This document shows positions 1-11,190 of a stretch of 64,000 nt of DNA, piece by piece (position 1 is the stretch's first letter; every line of letters begins with the position of its first letter). Made by a program: the position numbers and the translations under genes. Source of the DNA: Apoda limacodes. Its lineage: Eukaryota; Arthropoda; Insecta; Lepidoptera; Limacodidae. The notes under the pieces are model-generated. The model saw only the letters and a program-made list of their open reading frames with translations, did no database searches and was not told the DNA's origin. Location: positions 11,190,001 through 11,254,000 of the forward strand of contig OX291562.1 in assembly GCA_946406115.1 (NCBI GenBank). Direction: 5' to 3'.

Positions 1-1011
1 TATGATTTCAAATAACTCCTAGTGACTTATAAAGTCCTAGTACATCAATCTTCCAAACACACAAAATCTTCATAGAATTAAGAAATACATTATAAATATA
101 CTTACATAGAAATAATCTTTCTTCGTTAATGCGTCCCTGAAGGTCCTTGAAGAAAATATATCATACATGCCATATCTGTAGGCCCAAACCGACACAAAGC
201 GGGCGCGGCCGCGGGTGAGCGTGGCGGGTGGAGTCATTCACACGACTAGGTTTCTCTCGTACAATCCGCCTGTTTCGGTTACACCGGACGGTGCGTGTTG
301 ACTGTTTAGACGGACAGTTAATCTAGACGCCTCAAAAATGGAAATAGATACGAAGGAATTTATATCATAATCTTTTGTCTATTTTTTTAAATGTTATCTA
401 AGGTACTTAAAGACATTTTTGTATATTTATATAATTTGTCAGGATGCAACCTTAAATCAGCATTAATCGTGTTGAATTATTATAGTATGTATTCCTGATT
501 TCACATAACTCGTTTTTCATTGAAGGTACGAATTTTCCATTAATAAAATGGCTTCTTTATCCATTAAACTGGCCAATGTTTGTGAATGTTTTATTACGTC
601 TGACCCGCCAGTACCTCGAGCGCTGACGGTGTCGCCGAATCGGCGCCAAGACCCGCGCGCCCGCGCCCTTCCCGGCACACGCACCTGCGCCCGCTTTCTG
701 TCTGTTTGGGCACTATGGCTAAGTCCTGGCTCAAGATTAATCTTTTAACCTCATCTTTGCTATGAAAATAATAATTTACATTGATATAATATAATATTAT
801 AGAAATATTAATGTTATAATATTCCTGATTTTTATTGTGTATACATATCATTTACATATTGATGTTTAAAGTTTAAATAAAGGGTCTTACGTTAACTTCT
901 GATCAGACTTTATAACAACTTCAATTGGTGTCTATACCTAGTTTTTACTAAGACTTTTTATTTAGACATTGTTATACGCTCATCTTAGTTACAAAAATAC
1001 TTGTATTTCAG
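1..1011. other. Intron of the ADAM gene, with a possible TIR element
   Basis: No exon was recognised here; the sequence ends in a pyrimidine-rich acceptor (ttgtatttcag) at 1,011. Two GC-rich patches stand out, about 195-235 and 600-700. Their outer parts form an imperfect inverted repeat, 183-206 against 687-710, with about 21 of 24 bases matching. This suggests a short non-autonomous DNA transposon. Open frames across the GC-rich patches look incidental. Confidence 0.5.
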
Positions 1012-1126
1012 ATGTGTATGAAGCAGAAATGTCTACCAGTGGAGTATGTTCAAGCACTTATAGCTAGAAAGGAAAATTCAGTCTGTCCGTCCAACTGTTC
1101 TGGTAATGGCGTTTGTAACTCAGAAG
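1012..1126 (+). CDS. ADAM exon: end of cysteine-rich domain and start of EGF-like module
   Basis: The exon follows a tttcag acceptor and ends at a GAAG|GTAAGT donor in phase 1. It encodes 38 residues beginning [10 protein letters not shown], matching the 'vCm..kC' end of ADAM cysteine-rich domains, and then the first EGF cysteines ([11 protein letters not shown]). The ATG at its edge is internal, not a start codon. Confidence 0.8.
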
Positions 1127-4100
1127 GTAAGTTGATTTTAGAGTTTAGTAAAGCGTATGAGAAAAAACACATTTTTTGGAATTTTTGTTTTATTTTTTTT
1201 GTTAACTGTTTTAGGTCATTGTCATTGCGAACCCGGCTTTGCGCCACCGCTGTGTGCTTTACCGGGTCATGGAGGGTCTGTAGATTCTGGTCCTAGCACA
1301 AATCCTAACAGTAAGATTCTTTATACTATTGAACAATGTATTTTTCCAAAATAGATTATATACATGCAAACTTTTCCTCCTTATGATATTGATATAATTT
1401 TAACTAAGATTAAAATGTATTGTAACATAGAGAAGTTTGTATATTGCAAACAAGTTGCTTGGTGCTTAAGTAGTATTACCAAGTCGATTATTTTTACCTG
1501 CCTCTCCTTCCTATTGTAAAACAACCTACAATATTGTAATTTTTTTCTTTACAGTACAAAGAAACTTTATGATCACTATGTATGTGATTTTCCTGGGCAT
1601 CATACCTTCATGTCTGATCATCATGTTCTTATTTTACTATTCAAGACACAACAATATCTGGTGGAAAAAGCAAAGAAAATCGTACGTACATGATATTAAC
1701 GCCAATGAAAATACTGGTGCTTCTGGGAGTGGTACTAAATGCACAATTGGTTGTTTTGGTTCTACTAATTTTCCTAAACTAGCTAATAATTCATGTGCCT
1801 TGAAACTGTCTCCTTGTTTTGCACGATCAGATAGTAATAATTCTGCCCTAATCAAAGGTACAGACACTGAATCACGTAAAGAGTCAATTTTTGATGAAAA
1901 ATTAATATACGCTAATAGTTCTGTATGTAAACAAAATGATGAATCATCAGAAAGCCCCGTTTATTCCAACATATCAGAAATTAAACCTTCTAAACTAGAT
2001 GCAAATGTTAAATTTCAAAGTATAGAAAATAAATCAGTCTTGGTTCATAATATACCTAAAACACATAATACAGAAGAATGTAAAAAGAAAAACGCAGCAG
2101 TTTCAAAATTAGACTATAGAATTAAAAAAGATTGTAATAAAGAAGCAATTGTTCACGTTAATTCTACAAATAACATTAATCCCAGTTTAGCTTCATCAGA
2201 TCCTCACATTTACGATACTATATCAAAGGATTACAAAACTTCTAAATCAAACTTTAATTCTCAAATAAGTCAGCCTAAAACAATACCAAACAAAATAATT
2301 AACTTTTTTGATAAAAGCGACCATGAAAGAAAAGAGTTTCCTGTTAAAAAGATCAATCGTAAAATTAATAAGGATGATATTAAAATCGTAGACTCTAATT
2401 ATATTGAATCAATGAAGCAAACAGAAATAAATGGAGCACTTCCAGCATATAGAAATACGAAAGGAAATAACTCTAAACTTGCAATAAATAAAAAACCTCC
2501 AATAGAAATAATCAAAACTGGTTTAGCGTCAACAACTAACACAATGATATCAAATACAAAAGAATGTCAAATTCCTCCTCTGCGTAATATCAAAGATAGT
2601 TTATCACAATCGACAGTATCAAAACATGTCGCAAAATTAGAAGAGCTTAAAAAATAAATTCATTTTCATCATTATGCCTGTAAATACATCAATTGTTTGT
2701 TCTACAGTTTGTTGAAAATTACCTATTTACATATCTTTGTTATATAATGACGAATTTGAAAAGTAATTGTACAACTTTGTACGAAATCGTGTAAAATTTA
2801 CGGTCCCTATAGTCACGGATCAAAAGTAATTTTGTATTGATGGAAATTTAATTTTAAAAAGTCTGCTAAAATTATTTTTCGACTTGATTATTACCATATT
2901 ATTTATATACTTCCATAAATATGTTAATTCAAAAATTCGACTTTTACCAACAAAGTTTAATGCTTTTCAAATGAGATGTTATGTTCATAAACTGTTTGCT
3001 GCTTTCGTTTTTCTATGTTTACTTGTGTATTTTTTGTATTATATTTAGTTTGTAAGATTTAATTATTTTAGTGTCAGTATGGGCTTTACTCTTTTCTATG
3101 CCTTGTCAGTTTTCTGTCTGAAATAATTGTGAATGCTTGGGAAATGTATCAAAAAACATAGAACATTAATTTTAATAAACTGTATATAGAACCTATTCAT
3201 TTTCCTTTTTACTTTATATATAAAAATATTGTCATCGTGTTAACAAATACGACTAAGCATTGTTCCAAATAGTTCATTTCTTTCATTATTATTTTTGTTA
3301 TTTATTATTCGTATATACATTGACAATATTTTTACATCTTTTTTCGCGTAGTCTTCTAGATGGTGTTATGTTATTGCTTAATTTTTGGTGAGTGGTTTTA
3401 CTTGATTTCTTAATTTGCATGACCCTTGTACCGAAGCTTAGTAATCAGCATTATATTAAAATAGAAAAACTGAGGCTTTTGCCAAGTGAACATATAGATC
3501 TGCGATATATAGACGTTATCTTACAAATGAAAGAGGATATATTTTACTGTGTCTGTCTGTTTAGTAAAGTAATATTGTCTCTATGACCGCTACCGCAGCT
3601 ATGCACACTTAGGGTTATTTATTAACCCTTTGTTTTCAATGCTACATGTAATTGTAACAACTTAAATAGATATTTATAATTTGGTGCTTTGGTGTAAATG
3701 TTATTTATTTAAGATTACTCCTTTAAATTAATGAGTTTTAATCTTACAGGTTACAGTCACCTAAGAAAACGAGTCTGCCTCATCGACTCTCACGAAGTGC
3801 TACAAAATTCGCTTCCAGTTTTCAAAATAATTCCCAAAATATTCCCCAACCGATTAATGTTCATACCGTTTCAAATCCTGACGACATGAGTTCCAGCCTA
3901 CTTCGAAATGAATCCGACCAAAGCCCTGCTGGAAACATAAATCCGTCTATAAACTTCTTTGGAAATTTTAAGGGATTCTCTTTAGCTCCAATTGACAAAA
4001 ATCCTGTTCCGGCTTCAAAACCCAACGAATCAGTCGACGAACGTACCGATAAAAATGATAAAAATAAAGCAGAAAGTATAAATACGAAAAGCGCTAAAAT

Positions 4101-6183
4101 AACACCTGTGCATAGAAGTGGAAGCAGTAGTCAAAATTTAGTGAATCAAGCAGTTGTAAAACCTGTTATAAGATCAGCTCCACCTTTGCCAGTTGTGCCT
4201 ACCATTGCTAAAACTAGTCCAAGCACAAGTCCATCAGTTAAAAGAACAAATAGCTCTGTTCAAAGTAAAATAAAAGCTTTAATGAGTGGAGAAAAATCTG
4301 AAGATATACATCATTCTCTAGCAAACCCCCCACTAAGACCAGTCATTTCCAGTCCAATTCTAGAAGCTTCTACATGTACAGCAAAGGAGCTTATATCACC
4401 GCTCCAAGGATCCAAAACTTTAGGACCAGTGAGAGCAGCTCCTTCGATTCCTGTTACATCACCAGAATTACCAAAAAGACCTTTAAGCATGCATTCATCT
4501 ACAATTGTACCTCAAAAACCCTTGCCAGAAGAACCTAAGAAGGTGAAGGAAGGTATTTCTCTTAACAGGATTGCATCGTTCTTAAAGCACGAGAAACCAA
4601 AAGAAAAAGAACGCAATCCAGTTGAACGCAGTCATTCTCTTCCGAAGAATACAGCAAATCAAGTTAAGCTCCCTAAAGCTGTAGACAAAATGACGTTACG
4701 AAATTTACAAATATCGAATCCAATACTACAAAAAGAAATTGAATTGCCTGTAAATACTGTCCCGGTTGTGTCCGACTCAGAAGATGCTGAAGATCCTAAA
4801 GCATTTACCAACAGAGCACAAAGTATGAGAACTCCTATCATACACAAACCGGTAATACAAAGTTTTGGATCAATGAGACAAGCACCTGGAGTTCCCAGGC
4901 CCATTTCTATTGTTGGAAGACCAACAGCACCACCACCACCTTTGCCAAATTCAAGTAATGTTGAAACAAATGATACTTTTTATCAGAATCCCAAACCTCA
5001 AGCTGAAATCAAATCTACTGATTATGTTGATTGTATAGAAGAAAAACCAGTTCCCTTGAGTCACATAGACGAAGATTCTGGTGAAAATATTTACACAATA
5101 ATAGAAGAGAGTCCAATTAAGCATTTGAATCCGTTACCTAGTGTACCTATTAAAACAATACCTCAGATACCGCCCGAAGGGTATAATACTCCTAAACCTA
5201 TCACATCTACTTCTGGAAGTTCAGAAAGTATGGGCTTGTTAGGAGAAATTGTAAACGAGATTCAGACCCGTAATTTTGATTCTATTTATTCTGCGTCAAC
5301 ACTTTCTAGAAAAAAGAAGAAAGATAAGGACATAAAAGTTCAAACTTCTGAATCAAACAGAGACAGTACATATATGAACACAGATCATTACAAAGTTCCA
5401 GAGAGTGTTTATAGTAATTCTGGAGCAAAATCTAGCGCTGCTTCTACGACTAGTAGTGGATACTTACACCCTTCTGCAGTAAATGTCCCAACTTACTTAA
5501 ATAAAACTGAAAAAGAAGAAAAGCTAGACAGTGAAATTCCACCTCCTTCACCTTCTGCCAAAGGTCCTAATTCTAAAATACCAACATTCAGTAGACAAAT
5601 AACACCACCTGGACTTAGAACTACTTCAACTTTTAAAAATAATCCTCAGTCCCCTAAAACTTCCAACAAAAACCTAAATCCAAAACTATCAAATAGTCCA
5701 GACGTTGTTTCTAGCTGTTCAATAACAGAAACAAAGAATGTAAAACCGCCAGATGTTATAAACAATAATAAATTGACAATTGAAGTACCAAAACTTACAA
5801 CGAAACCAAACGTTATCACTAAACCGAACGATAATCGACCACCATTGCGAACTGCGCCGGTAATAGAAAAGAAACCTACTGTCAAAATTACTCCATCTTT
5901 AAAACCTGTAGTAAACAATAAGCCACTAATTGAAAAGAATCCGCCCATAAATCGAACAAGTTCTAAAGCAGATACAAATGTTAAGGTAATAGCTGATAAT
6001 TTAAATAAAAACAAACCTAAACTGATTCCTAAACCTACGATAACAAGCGTGCAAAGGACTGATTCTAATATTAAACCAAGTGGTACAAAACTAAGTGCAA
6101 AACCTTCTAACGTAGCTAGTTTACAACAGAAATTTGAGAATAGAAAATCTTTTGGAAAAGACACTCCTGTTGTAAAAAAGTAA
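1012..6183 (+). CDS. ADAM-family metalloprotease (Meltrin/ADAM12/19-like), C-terminal half, partial gene
   Basis: This is the 3' part of a gene for a membrane-anchored ADAM protein. The family cleaves cell-surface proteins and binds partners through a long cytoplasmic tail. The visible exons are 1,012-1,126, 1,215-1,310 and 1,555-1,681, followed by either a read-through tail (to 2,657) or a spliced tail (3,750-6,183). All splice sites are GT-AG and the phases join cleanly. The protein runs from the end of the cysteine-rich domain (CMKQKC) through an EGF-like module ([11 protein letters not shown], then CHCEPGF) to a transmembrane helix, a basic stop-transfer stretch (WWKKQRK) and a tail. The propeptide, the zinc-binding protease and the disintegrin domain must lie upstream of the window. 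The family call is firm; the subfamily is inferred from the EGF module and the very long proline-rich tail. Confidence 0.85.
1215..1310 (+). CDS. ADAM exon: rest of EGF-like module
   Basis: The exon completes the EGF-like fold with [13 protein letters not shown] and continues into a glycine/serine-rich stalk (GHGGSVDSG). The acceptor is gttttag and the donor is ACA|GTAAGA, phase 1. The upstream intron is only 88 bases. Confidence 0.8.
1555..2657 (+). CDS. ADAM exon: transmembrane segment, reading through to the shorter cytoplasmic tail
   Basis: From the acceptor at 1,554 the frame enters IQRNFM, then a hydrophobic helix of about 22 residues ([20 protein letters not shown]), then WWKKQRK. If the donor at 1,682 is not used, the frame stays open for a further 325 codons to a TAA at 2,655-2,657. 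That tail is lysine-, asparagine- and serine-rich with tyrosine motifs (SPVYSN, HIYDTI) and no recognisable domain. A stop-free run this long in AT-rich DNA supports real coding. AATAAA at 3,174-3,179 would serve this isoform. The ATG at 1,569 is not the protein start. Confidence 0.75.
3174..3179 (+). terminator. AATAAA polyadenylation signal for the short-tail ADAM isoform
   Basis: A canonical AATAAA lies about 520 bases after the TAA at 2,657 and before the next exon's acceptor at 3,749. This is where a transcript ending in the read-through tail would be cut. Confidence 0.45.
3750..6183 (+). CDS. ADAM terminal exon: long proline-rich cytoplasmic tail
   Basis: The exon begins after atcttacag at 3,749. 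Joining from a donor at 1,682 (exon ending ...AAATC, then GTACGT) is phase-correct: the split codon becomes TCG (Ser) and the tail reads on as [16 protein letters not shown]. It is open for 810 residues to TAA at 6,181-6,183. The protein is disordered in composition, with many proline motifs suited to SH3 domains (APPPPLP near 4,925-4,948, [14 protein letters not shown]) and tyrosine sites (ENIYTI, ESVYSN, DSIYSA). Long SH3-binding tails are known in ADAM12/19-type proteins. The first in-frame ATG, at 3,886, is unlikely to be a start because the upstream 45 codons are open to the acceptor. Several AATAAA signals follow, at 6,191-6,200 and 6,620-6,625. Confidence 0.8.
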
Positions 6184-6619
6184 GTGTCTTAATAAATAAA
6201 ATTAATATAAAGTTATTAAGAAAAAAAGATATATCTAGTCCATATTTTTATACTTATAATGCCATAATATGTATACAGCTAGGATGCAATAAAATTGTCC
6301 AACAAGTTCCGCTAAACCACAGTTTCGGTAAACCGGCCATTGTTAACTTTTTGATTAATATAGCAATGATTCTCTTGAATCAGCCATTTAATTTATTTGT
6401 GAAAAAGACAATTTAAACACTTTAAATATTCTAGAAATTGAGTAGAACCAACTATAATATTGTTTAAATTAAATAGATAGATGTAAATACTTGTGTGGAT
6501 TTTACCTTAATCGAGGAAACTAAATATAAAGGAAAATTCATAGGAATGTAGATTGATAGTTAAGAAATATTTAAGAGATCTCTGTAAATATGTCTTAAGA
6601 ATAGTCATAATTTTGATCA

Positions 6620-6625
6620 AATAAA
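6620..6625 (+). terminator. AATAAA polyadenylation signal of the long-tail ADAM isoform
   Basis: Canonical signals occur immediately after the stop (6,191-6,200) and again here and near 6,683. The later ones would give a more usual 3' UTR length of about 450-520 bases. Confidence 0.4.
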
Positions 6626-6639
6626 AGTGTCTTATAAAC

Positions 6640-9040
6640 AATTGATAAATATAGAACTAGTTTCCATTTGTATTTTTGTATGATAAATAAAGAATAATGG
6701 AGCTTTTGTTAAAATAATGACTCATGATGATAGAAATAAGTGAGTATACATAACAAATCTAGATTCTGTCTTACTTAAGGGGCTTAAAGGTACGGTAACT
6801 ACCGCCACCATTACATGTTTTTTATTTCTAAATCAAAAAACGTAATGGTGGTGGTTGTTAGCGTATCATAGTGCCTTAAATATATTTTTCAAATAATATC
6901 GAAGAAACACTAAGTACGCCAGACATTTAATATACTTTCACTAATATAAAGTTTATGTTAATATCGAGTGCTACGTAGTGTCCATACATTTCCACGTTAA
7001 TAATTGTATAAAAGTCCGCAGTGTGGTGCTAGATCAATGTATTTTTGCTGTGTTTCGACTTTTAAAATGAGAATATTTTATGTAAACTATATATTTTTAT
7101 ACTTTATAAAAATATACATTTGTGTGTGCGTGTCCAAAATAACAAAATTAAACAACAATAATAGCTTTTTTGCAATAATTTTATTGTATTAATAGGATTT
7201 AGTAGTGACATAAATACACTCTTGCAAAACTAGCTTGGTACAAATTTTTATGGTGCTGACGCTGTTGCAAATATCGAATAATAGCTAATATTAAAATTAT
7301 AATTGATATTTTAATTTAAAATTACTTTAATAACAGTCGCAATTAGTTAATAAGTCTCAAGCCGAATATTAGTGGCACCTACAGATCACGTATAAACAAA
7401 ATAGCGGAGACGACGTGTTGGAAGAGTTCATAATCTATGGAATTGCCGTATCATAATATTTTGACTGTAATTTCACTTTTTACTTAATTTTCATTTACTA
7501 TTTCTATTTGATGAATTATTAATATCTTACTTCAAGAACTTGCCCTAGGCATATTATTTTTTGTACTATCTAACCCCATGCAGAATTGATGTAGAATTTA
7601 AAAGATGACACCACGACACTATATCTGTCTCGCTTTAACACTTATTACAAAGTGTGTGAGGGAAACAGATGTATCGTTCGTGAATTTGTTTGACAATAGT
7701 ATTTTTTATTACCAAAACTCCTAGTAACAACTTTCTTATAATTATTAAAAAACCTTGAATAGTTAAAAATTGTACAACTCAATTTATTACAATCAATACT
7801 GCCATTTTACTTTTGTTTGATGAAGACTGATTTTTTTATAAAATTTATAAGGCGTTTTATTAATGTTAATAAGTAGTCGTCACGTAATTTTTTAAAAATA
7901 AAAATGGGGTAATAAAAAGTGCTAGAAATTTTTTAGTGCCGAAAAAGTAAATTTAGTGCTAAATTCATAAAAAAATCTGTGAATGTCCATACTAATATTA
8001 TAAATGCGAAAGTAACTGTTTGTCTGTCTGTAGCTGAACCGATTAATATGGAATTCGGCATGGAGATAGTTCGAGGCCCGGGGAAGGACGTAGGGTATTT
8101 GAAAACGTCAAGTGTGAGTCAGTTTTTTTCTATAATTGAGGATTTGCTATTAAAATCCTTCACAGATAACCGAATTTAGGGCGGGTGGAACCGCGGGCAT
8201 AAGCTAGTTAATAATAAAGCACTAATTTTTGTTTTCAAGGCCCAACCAAATTGAAAAAAAATTTTTATTAATTAATTACTTAATTCCCATAAATATCATA
8301 AGCGCTTTCGCTTTAAGTTAGTTGTGATAAAGAAATTAATATAACTAAGTGAATAAATCGAAGTACATGAATGTAGTTGTAAATACAACCAAAGATATTT
8401 ACGTGAGTTTTCCATAGTTGTGTATTTTAATTCCTTTTACGATTTTTACGATATGCTGTATTTATAATTATATCATTTTAATATAATTTGTTTACAAAAT
8501 TAAATATAAAATGAAAAATATGAATAATTTAGTAAATGATCTGATACTTTTATACTTACCAATAATTATTATATAGAATACATTTTAAGTTTAAATTTCA
8601 GTGATCTAATAGTTTTAATAAGTATTTAATTTAAAGAATACATTGCTATTGAATTTATATGAGTCTTATTACATTCCGTCTGTCTAATACCACGGTTAAA
8701 TAAGAATGGTAATACCTACTATAAAAAATCACAATATAGCGCGGACGCGGATCAGGAAGAATTGCGTTCAATGACCGGTCACTATTTGTCTCTGTGGCGC
8801 GCGCATTATTACTTGCCGTCGCGCTCACACAGATGCGATGACCGCTGTTATAACAAATTAATACTGTTTGACCACTGAACACAAGCTAAAAGGTCAATGT
8901 ACGAAATTCTTCGTGTTTCGCGTCCGTGATATAGCTGTTTTTATCGGTCGAAAGCGTTCGGAACTACGCAAGCGGACCTATATAATTGTCACCCAGTGAG
9001 CTGCACGTAAGCTGTGAAGTGAGTCCCGAATGAACTAGCT
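6640..9040. other. Intergenic DNA downstream of the ADAM gene
   Basis: No convincing coding region is seen. The stretch holds an imperfect hairpin at 6,797-6,859 (arms of about 25 bases around the word ccaccattac), one dispersed repeat at 7,984-8,205, and a more GC-rich patch at 8,650-9,050. That patch has a TATATAA at 8,979-8,985 but no obvious gene after it. Confidence 0.5.
7984..8205 (+). repeat. Lepidopteran short interspersed repeat (copy 1)
   Basis: Starts 'ccatactaatattataaatg' and ends 'gaaccgcgggcataagctag'. The same element is present in reverse at 41,362-41,500 and 56,929-57,150. The words at both ends are very common in moth and butterfly DNA. Its class (RTE-derived SINE or other) cannot be fixed from one window. 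Confidence 0.65.
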
Positions 9041-9288
9041 ATTATCACCTCTTATTAGACTGTTGCTAAAACAGTCTTGCCCTAACAGATTTCCGCGGAA
9101 TCATTTTCTATAAGACCGCAATTCGCAAGATCTTACAGCCTTCGTATTTGAGAATTAACTCTATGCCCTAGAAGAAACGCCATGCGTTTTCGAAGTTCTT
9201 CGAGTCGATGGAAAAGTGGTAGAATAATGTTAATTTAGGCCTATATCACCTTGGATACTGTATAAAAAAAATCACGTTTTTTGTTTTA

Positions 9289-9543
9289 TTAAGGGTCGCC
9301 TTAGGACCTCAGGACGCGATGCGGCTTTTTTTGAGATAATAACACATTATAGACCTTGTTTACTAGGAAAAGATACAAATTAATTATAATGAGAGCACAA
9401 AAAGGAACGTAACTTGTCGGAAGTACAGCAAGATTGCGCGCCGTTGGGATGCGTATCTTTTTGTTTAGTAAACAAGGTTCATAATGTGTTGATATCTCAA
9501 AAAAGCCACGTTGCATCACCGTCGCGATTTGAGGCGACGTTAA
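9289..9543. mobile_element. 247-bp TIR element flanked by TTAA (piggyBac-type MITE?)
   Basis: The two arms are near-perfect inverted repeats about 85-95 bases long (catnnggc, tttttgaga, aacacattat, gaccttgtttacta in the left arm; their complements in the right). TTAA sits directly outside each end, at 9,289-9,292 and 9,540-9,543. A TTAA duplication is typical of piggyBac-group elements. It has no coding capacity. Confidence 0.6.
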
Positions 9544-9639
9544 CAGTATAAAATTAAATTACGTGTGTAGACGTGCAAATGTATATGTGTGTTCATAGTT
9601 TCGAGCGGTAACAGGATCGTAATGTGGCTACATATTGCA

Positions 9640-9930
9640 TGAAGTCAGCAATTATTCGCCCCACTGGAGGGGCACTGCCGCTCTTTGGGGAAGGAGGCTT
9701 AGGTTATAGTCCACCGTGATGGTCCAGTGCTGATTGGCAGACGTATACCTACTACAAAGGTGGCAATCAAGCTTACGGTCTGCCCGATAAGCCCGAAGCC
9801 TATGGACGCTTGCAAAACACCTGGGGCAAAACTTGCGCCTTGCCGACCCTTCAAAAATCTAATAATTCTCCTTTATCTCTTTTACCAAAAGAAAACGGGT
9901 GCCACGAAGTGGTAATTTGAGTTTAGGAAA
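9640..9930 (-). repeat. 3' tail fragment of Jockey/CR1-group LINE, reverse orientation
   Basis: The stretch 9,755-9,880 is the reverse complement of the LINE tail seen at 50,790-50,905: the words 'ggtggcaa.caagcttacgg' and 'gccgacccttcaaaaatcta' are shared. The preceding 'ggaggcttaggttatagtcc' piece recurs at 43,383-43,440, so two repeats may be fused here. Confidence 0.6.
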
Positions 9931-10070
9931 AAGAAAAAAGTCGGCTGGAGTCTTGCAGAAGCAAATAGTTAACTTTCCCACACAGGCAACAATTTAACTA
10001 TAATAAAATTACATCCGCCTAAATAAGAAATTCCCGAATAAACTTCTACGCATCTTAATTTTTCTTGTTA

Positions 10071-10299
10071 GGGTTAGCTTAGACCGAGACGCAATGCGAC
10101 GCGGCATTTTTAAGATAGCAACACATTATGGATCTTGTTTACTAGACAAACAGATACAAATTATAGTTAGAGTAGAAAGTGAGATGGAACGTGTCGGAAG
10201 TACATCGTATGCGTATCTTTTTGTCTAGTAAACAAGGTCCATAATGTGTTGCTATCTTAAAAATGCCGCGTCGCATTGCGTCTCGTTCTGAGCTGACCC
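10071..10299. mobile_element. 229-bp TIR element related to the copy at 9.3 kb
   Basis: The arms are inverted copies about 90 bases long (gacgcaatgcgacgcggcat against its complement, then aagatagcaacacattatgg). The internal core 'gtcggaagtaca' matches the core of the 9,293-9,539 element. TTA precedes the left end, but no TTAA follows the right end. Confidence 0.6.
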
Positions 10300-10311
10300 G
10301 TGGGTCTAGTA

Positions 10312-10500
10312 AACAAGTTTCGCGATGTGACGTGAAGTGGCTGGAGGATGCGCCGCGCGGCGTCTCGTGTCACTACGAGCAACCAGACGCAACGCGACAT
10401 AAATCGGCTTGAAGATGCGCCACGCGGCGCATCCCAACGTCGCGTGGCGACTCTCAAGAAGGGGTGACATAATTCAGGGGCACATGCATTATGTGACATG
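10312..10500. repeat. GC-rich palindromic block adjoining the TIR element
   Basis: It begins with the same 'gtctagtaaacaag' word as the TIR element, then carries two related near-palindromes, 'gatgcgccgcgcggcgtc' and 'gatgcgccacgcggcgcatc', about 60 bases apart. It may be a damaged third copy or a nested element. Confidence 0.4.
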
Positions 10501-10639
10501 ATGTGTAAACAGGGCGGAGTCCGCTCGGTGAGTAAGAATAGCCAATAGGCTAGACCGACCAGCCATCAGCCGATCATCATCGCGTCTGGTTCCGATAAAA
10601 ACCACCTATCCTGAGTAGAACAAAGGCAAGGTTCTCAAC

Positions 10640-11190
10640 AGACTGATAAAAAAACTCAATTTTTAAAATTATGACTGCCACCAACTACGCCGTTAATGAC
10701 AACCATAGGCTGGGCGTACTCAACAAAGCGTTTCTACAGAACAGAAGCCTAAGTTTGCGCTCCATTGAAGTACTGGATGAAGTTTGCTCTAACGATCTCT
10801 TGGTTATTATGTTAGGCTCCAGGCCTACGAAGCCACTGCGACAGACTTTGATAAACTAAGACAAATTCAAGGAAGCTCTTTAAATAATCAGCTTACCACA
10901 GCTAAATCTTATTCGCCTGCTCTCATAAGAACTCTAATATTGATTTGGTCATCGAATTTGTCACCCAACAGTCACTCGCAAGCTACGAGCATAAAATAAA
11001 AACCAGTTAAGAGCGATCTCAGTGTATGTGGAACAGCTTATAAATGAAACAGCTTAAAACCGGTGTGAAGTATTACTTGAACGCTGTCGTCACGTCGAAA
11101 AATATAAATAAGCCACTTATAAATGTCCTCTGTGAAATCTGTGATGCAGTGCCCCTGATCCGTTGCCCAAAATCCGAAATGACTGGTGAA
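10640..11190 (+). pseudogene. Jockey-type LINE endonuclease fragment, decayed
   Basis: The frame at 10,671-10,859 reads SLSLRSIEVLDEVCSNDLLV, then RPTKPLRQTLIN. This resembles the end of the endonuclease domain of Jockey-clade elements, where a conserved SDH(L/R)PV motif is followed by a short linker. Here the SDH has become SND, so the catalytic histidine is gone. The following sequence continues in shifted frames with stops. Assignment is by motif only. Confidence 0.5.

Noticed and set aside
548..851. Short open frames on both strands in a GC-rich patch
   Set aside because: The two frames overlap on opposite strands, neither has a domain, and the patch is part of an inverted-repeat structure inside an intron.
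5646..6164. 172-codon frame on the minus strand
   Set aside because: It is the complement of the ADAM tail exon; its hydrophobic composition results from reading Lys/Asn/Pro codons backwards.
3886..6183. Independent gene starting at the ATG at 3,886
   Set aside because: The frame is open for 45 codons upstream to a strong acceptor and joins the ADAM transmembrane exon in phase, so a tail exon is the better reading.
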